Origin: Bacillus sp. ISL-18
Lineage (GTDB): Bacteria > Bacillota > Bacilli > Bacillales > Cytobacillaceae
Direction: 5' to 3'
Assembly (NCBI RefSeq): GCF_018613415.1
Contig: NZ_JAGGQG010000008.1
Coordinates: 1 to 64,000, forward strand
DNA length: 64,000 bases
Position numbers and translations under genes: made by a program. Below the pieces are notes generated by a model. That model made no database searches. It worked only from the letters and a program-made list of their open reading frames with translations, and had not been told where the DNA came from. Shown in pieces: positions 61,782 through 64,000 of this stretch. The stretch's first letter is position 1; every line of letters starts with the position of its first letter.

Positions 61782-62042
61782 ATGCAATTAAATTATCAGC
61801 AAGCAAAGAATTTAGAGGGGAAAATGATTCATTATAAAAATGATCAAGGCGAATGGTCCATTGGAAAAGTGGTAAAGGTAAGAAAAGAGGGTCTTGAGAT
61901 TCAAGAATTAAGTTATTCTAGTTCTAGTACTGGATATGGATTTGGTTTCTTTGGTCCGGGACCGTTTGTCAGACGGCCATTTTTTAGACCGCCTGTTATC
62001 GTTCCATTTGTTGGATTTGGCTTTTTTCCATTCTTCTTTTAA
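61782..62042 (+). CDS. spore-coat-like Gly/Phe/Pro-rich protein
   Basis: An 86-residue protein. Residues 1-50 are an ordinary small domain (MIHYKNDQGEWSIGKVVKVR, an SH3-like strand pattern); the tail is made of GFGFFGPGPFVRRPFFRPP and ends FGFFPFFF. Such aromatic Gly/Pro tails are common in Bacillus spore coat or crust proteins. AGAAAGGAGAAGTTTGA precedes the ATG. A terminator follows at 62133. Confidence 0.7.
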   Translation: MQLNYQQAKNLEGKMIHYKNDQGEWSIGKVVKVRKEGLEIQELSYSSSSTGYGFGFFGPGPFVRRPFFRPPVIVPFVGFGFFPFFF

Positions 62043-62132
62043 TAAAGCCAACACTGAGAAATTCTTCTACTAAGAGAAGATGAACTAGATGGGAAAAGCT
62101 TGTTTACGTAACAGGTCCCGTGTGTGGTAAAT

Positions 62133-62157
62133 AAAAGCTGCCAAATAGGCAGCTTTT
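62133..62157 (+). terminator. terminator
   Basis: AAAAGCTGCC pairs with GGCAGCTTTT around AAATA. Confidence 0.85.
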
Positions 62158-62208
62158 CCTGTTTCGATTTCACCCATTCATTTTTCACCCATAAACTAAG
62201 AGTGGGTG

Positions 62209-63069
62209 ATGAATATGCAAAAACGGAACCAGATGGACATCACTTCATATCATCAAAAGTATTTTCGTCCATCATGCTTGAAAGCCTTAAATTTAAGATT
62301 TACCAGTTCGGAGTTTTATTCACTTTTTTCTGAACAAACTCATGACCAAATCAAATTACCTCCCGAATTGACAAGAACCCCTGAAGATACTCTTATTAAC
62401 TATTTTAGTATTCTGCGTGAAGCTGAAAATATGGGAGGAAGAAGCTGCGGGACGGTTGGTCAGGCCCATACTCCATTTCCAATTGCCTATAACTTTCTAT
62501 CTAAAGAGTATCAAAATAAACTAAGCTATGATGAATACCTTCAATCGTTTGCAGGAATAGGGCATACCAGTTTAATAAAGCTTAGTCGAGTACCAGATGT
62601 AAAAAAAAGAAGATTAAAGTTTTTTTATGAGATTGAAACAATTGAAGGGTTTAAAGGTAAGCGAGCGGAGTATTTTGGATATTCATATGGATGGATCGAG
62701 CTCGTCTACGAAAAAGATGGTTTTCGGATTTCAGATTTGACCAAGATGGAAGAAGATTTTTTATGCGCACCGTATCATGGTTGGGACCATGACGGGGAAG
62801 ATAGTGTAGAGGTGAAATATGGAAGTTGGTGCAAATTGATTCAACAGATGTACCCAACAGTGAAGAATGGATACCTTAAGAATATTTATTTTCGTGGTAA
62901 CGATGGAGCTGATTATTGTTTTATTTTTGTAACATTGACGAATGGAACGGACGTAGAAATGGCACAATTGCGGAAAGGTAGCAATGAAAATTGGAAACAG
63001 GTGAACATGAAGCCTGAAGAAGAATGTTTAACGGAACAAAGAATGTTTATCGACCCTAATGGTAAATGA
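62209..63069 (+). CDS. conserved hypothetical protein (286 residues)
   Basis: A soluble protein rich in aromatic residues and His/Asp near 200-215 (FLCAPYHGWDHDGEDS). It begins MNMQKRNQMDITSYHQKYFR, and the middle has GGRSCGTVGQAHTPFPIAYN. No membrane segment or signal. ATG 62209 or 62215 could start it; the ribosome binding site (GTGGGTG) is weak. I do not recognise a family. Confidence 0.65.
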   Translation: MNMQKRNQMDITSYHQKYFRPSCLKALNLRFTSSEFYSLFSEQTHDQIKLPPELTRTPEDTLINYFSILREAENMGGRSCGTVGQAHTPFPIAYNFLSKEYQNKLSYDEYLQSFAGIGHTSLIKLSRVPDVKKRRLKFFYEIETIEGFKGKRAEYFGYSYGWIELVYEKDGFRISDLTKMEEDFLCAPYHGWDHDGEDSVEVKYGSWCKLIQQMYPTVKNGYLKNIYFRGNDGADYCFIFVTLTNGTDVEMAQLRKGSNENWKQVNMKPEEECLTEQRMFIDPNGK

Positions 63070-63185
63070 GTTACCTTTAAATGTTACTACATGATACTCT
63101 TCCTACTTTCATTATAACATGAAAAAAATGGATAATATAGACTGTTTATTCTCAAAAACTACTGTTACAATCAATAGAACCTTAA

Positions 63186-64000
<815 letters not shown>

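Overview
The window looks like chromosomal DNA of a low-GC, endospore-forming, Gram-positive rod of the Bacillaceae (Bacillus in the broad sense, for example Neobacillus or a relative). Supporting genes are a CotD-type spore coat protein (46004-46396), a second coat-like protein (61782-62042), an RsbR-type stressosome protein (3326-4168), YczE, a Bmr-like multidrug pump, a DUF2975/YozG-type pair, DUF5316 and CBO0543-type small membrane proteins, and rifampin phosphotransferase (63204 to the window end). No rRNA, tRNA, CRISPR array, prophage, transposase or integrase was seen. Protein family assignments come from recognising sequence motifs by eye; no database search was run.

Layout. 1-9.3 kb: a 52-bp tandem repeat, an alpha/beta hydrolase, a decayed short-chain dehydrogenase, RsbR, a GNAT/YczE pair with a MocR-type regulator, a LysE-family exporter and a MATE pump. 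9.4-15.2 kb: a decayed copy of a marR segment, a phasin-like protein, a striking 52-bp tandem array, an EamA transporter, the intact MarR/nitroreductase divergon and a spore-protein-like gene. 15.3-23.5 kb: a Bmr/MerR divergon, a small ABC-type ATPase, an MFS/LysR divergon and an aldo/keto reductase. 23.6-29.5 kb: GyrI-like, HxlR/oxidoreductase and small membrane proteins, then two orphan oligopeptide-type ABC permeases. 29.7-35.8 kb: a tryptophan-rich repeat protein, aldehyde dehydrogenase, a metallo-beta-lactamase-fold protein and a CPBP protease. 36-38.8 kb and 42.8-50.3 kb: runs of short, mostly single-gene units on the + strand separated by a dispersed repeat. 39.2-42.7 kb: a TetR-controlled reductase/SnoaL/Bcr operon. 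50.6-59 kb: alpha-glucosidase, a beta-hydroxyacid dehydrogenase, a trypsin-nuclease fusion protein and a LysR/YeiH divergon. 59-64 kb: GNAT, MFS, small spore-type ORFs and the start of rph.

The most unusual feature is a family of about 20 imperfect, same-orientation intergenic repeats of roughly 50-120 bp (densest at 23.6-27 kb, 36.6-38.3 kb, 42.8-50 kb and 55.7-58.9 kb). A full copy has a left box (CTAAC or similar, then GGGTGC), a central hairpin followed by a T-run, and a right box (GGCAGGTTAG plus TTGAAGAAGGA). The boxes can pair with each other (CTAAC with GTTAG, TGC with GCA). The central hairpin changes sequence between copies but keeps its pairing. Almost all copies lie just after the stop codon of a small + strand gene. 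Two truncated gene 3' ends, each still joined to its repeat, sit elsewhere in the window. This resembles an integron-like cassette arrangement without a visible integrase, though mobile terminators are a simpler alternative.

Many transporter and enzyme genes are arranged as divergent regulator-target pairs (MocR/LysE, MarR/nitroreductase, MerR/Bmr, LysR/MFS, HxlR/oxidoreductase, TetR/reductase operon, LysR/YeiH). This marks the region as accessory stress, drug and metabolite handling capacity rather than core genome.
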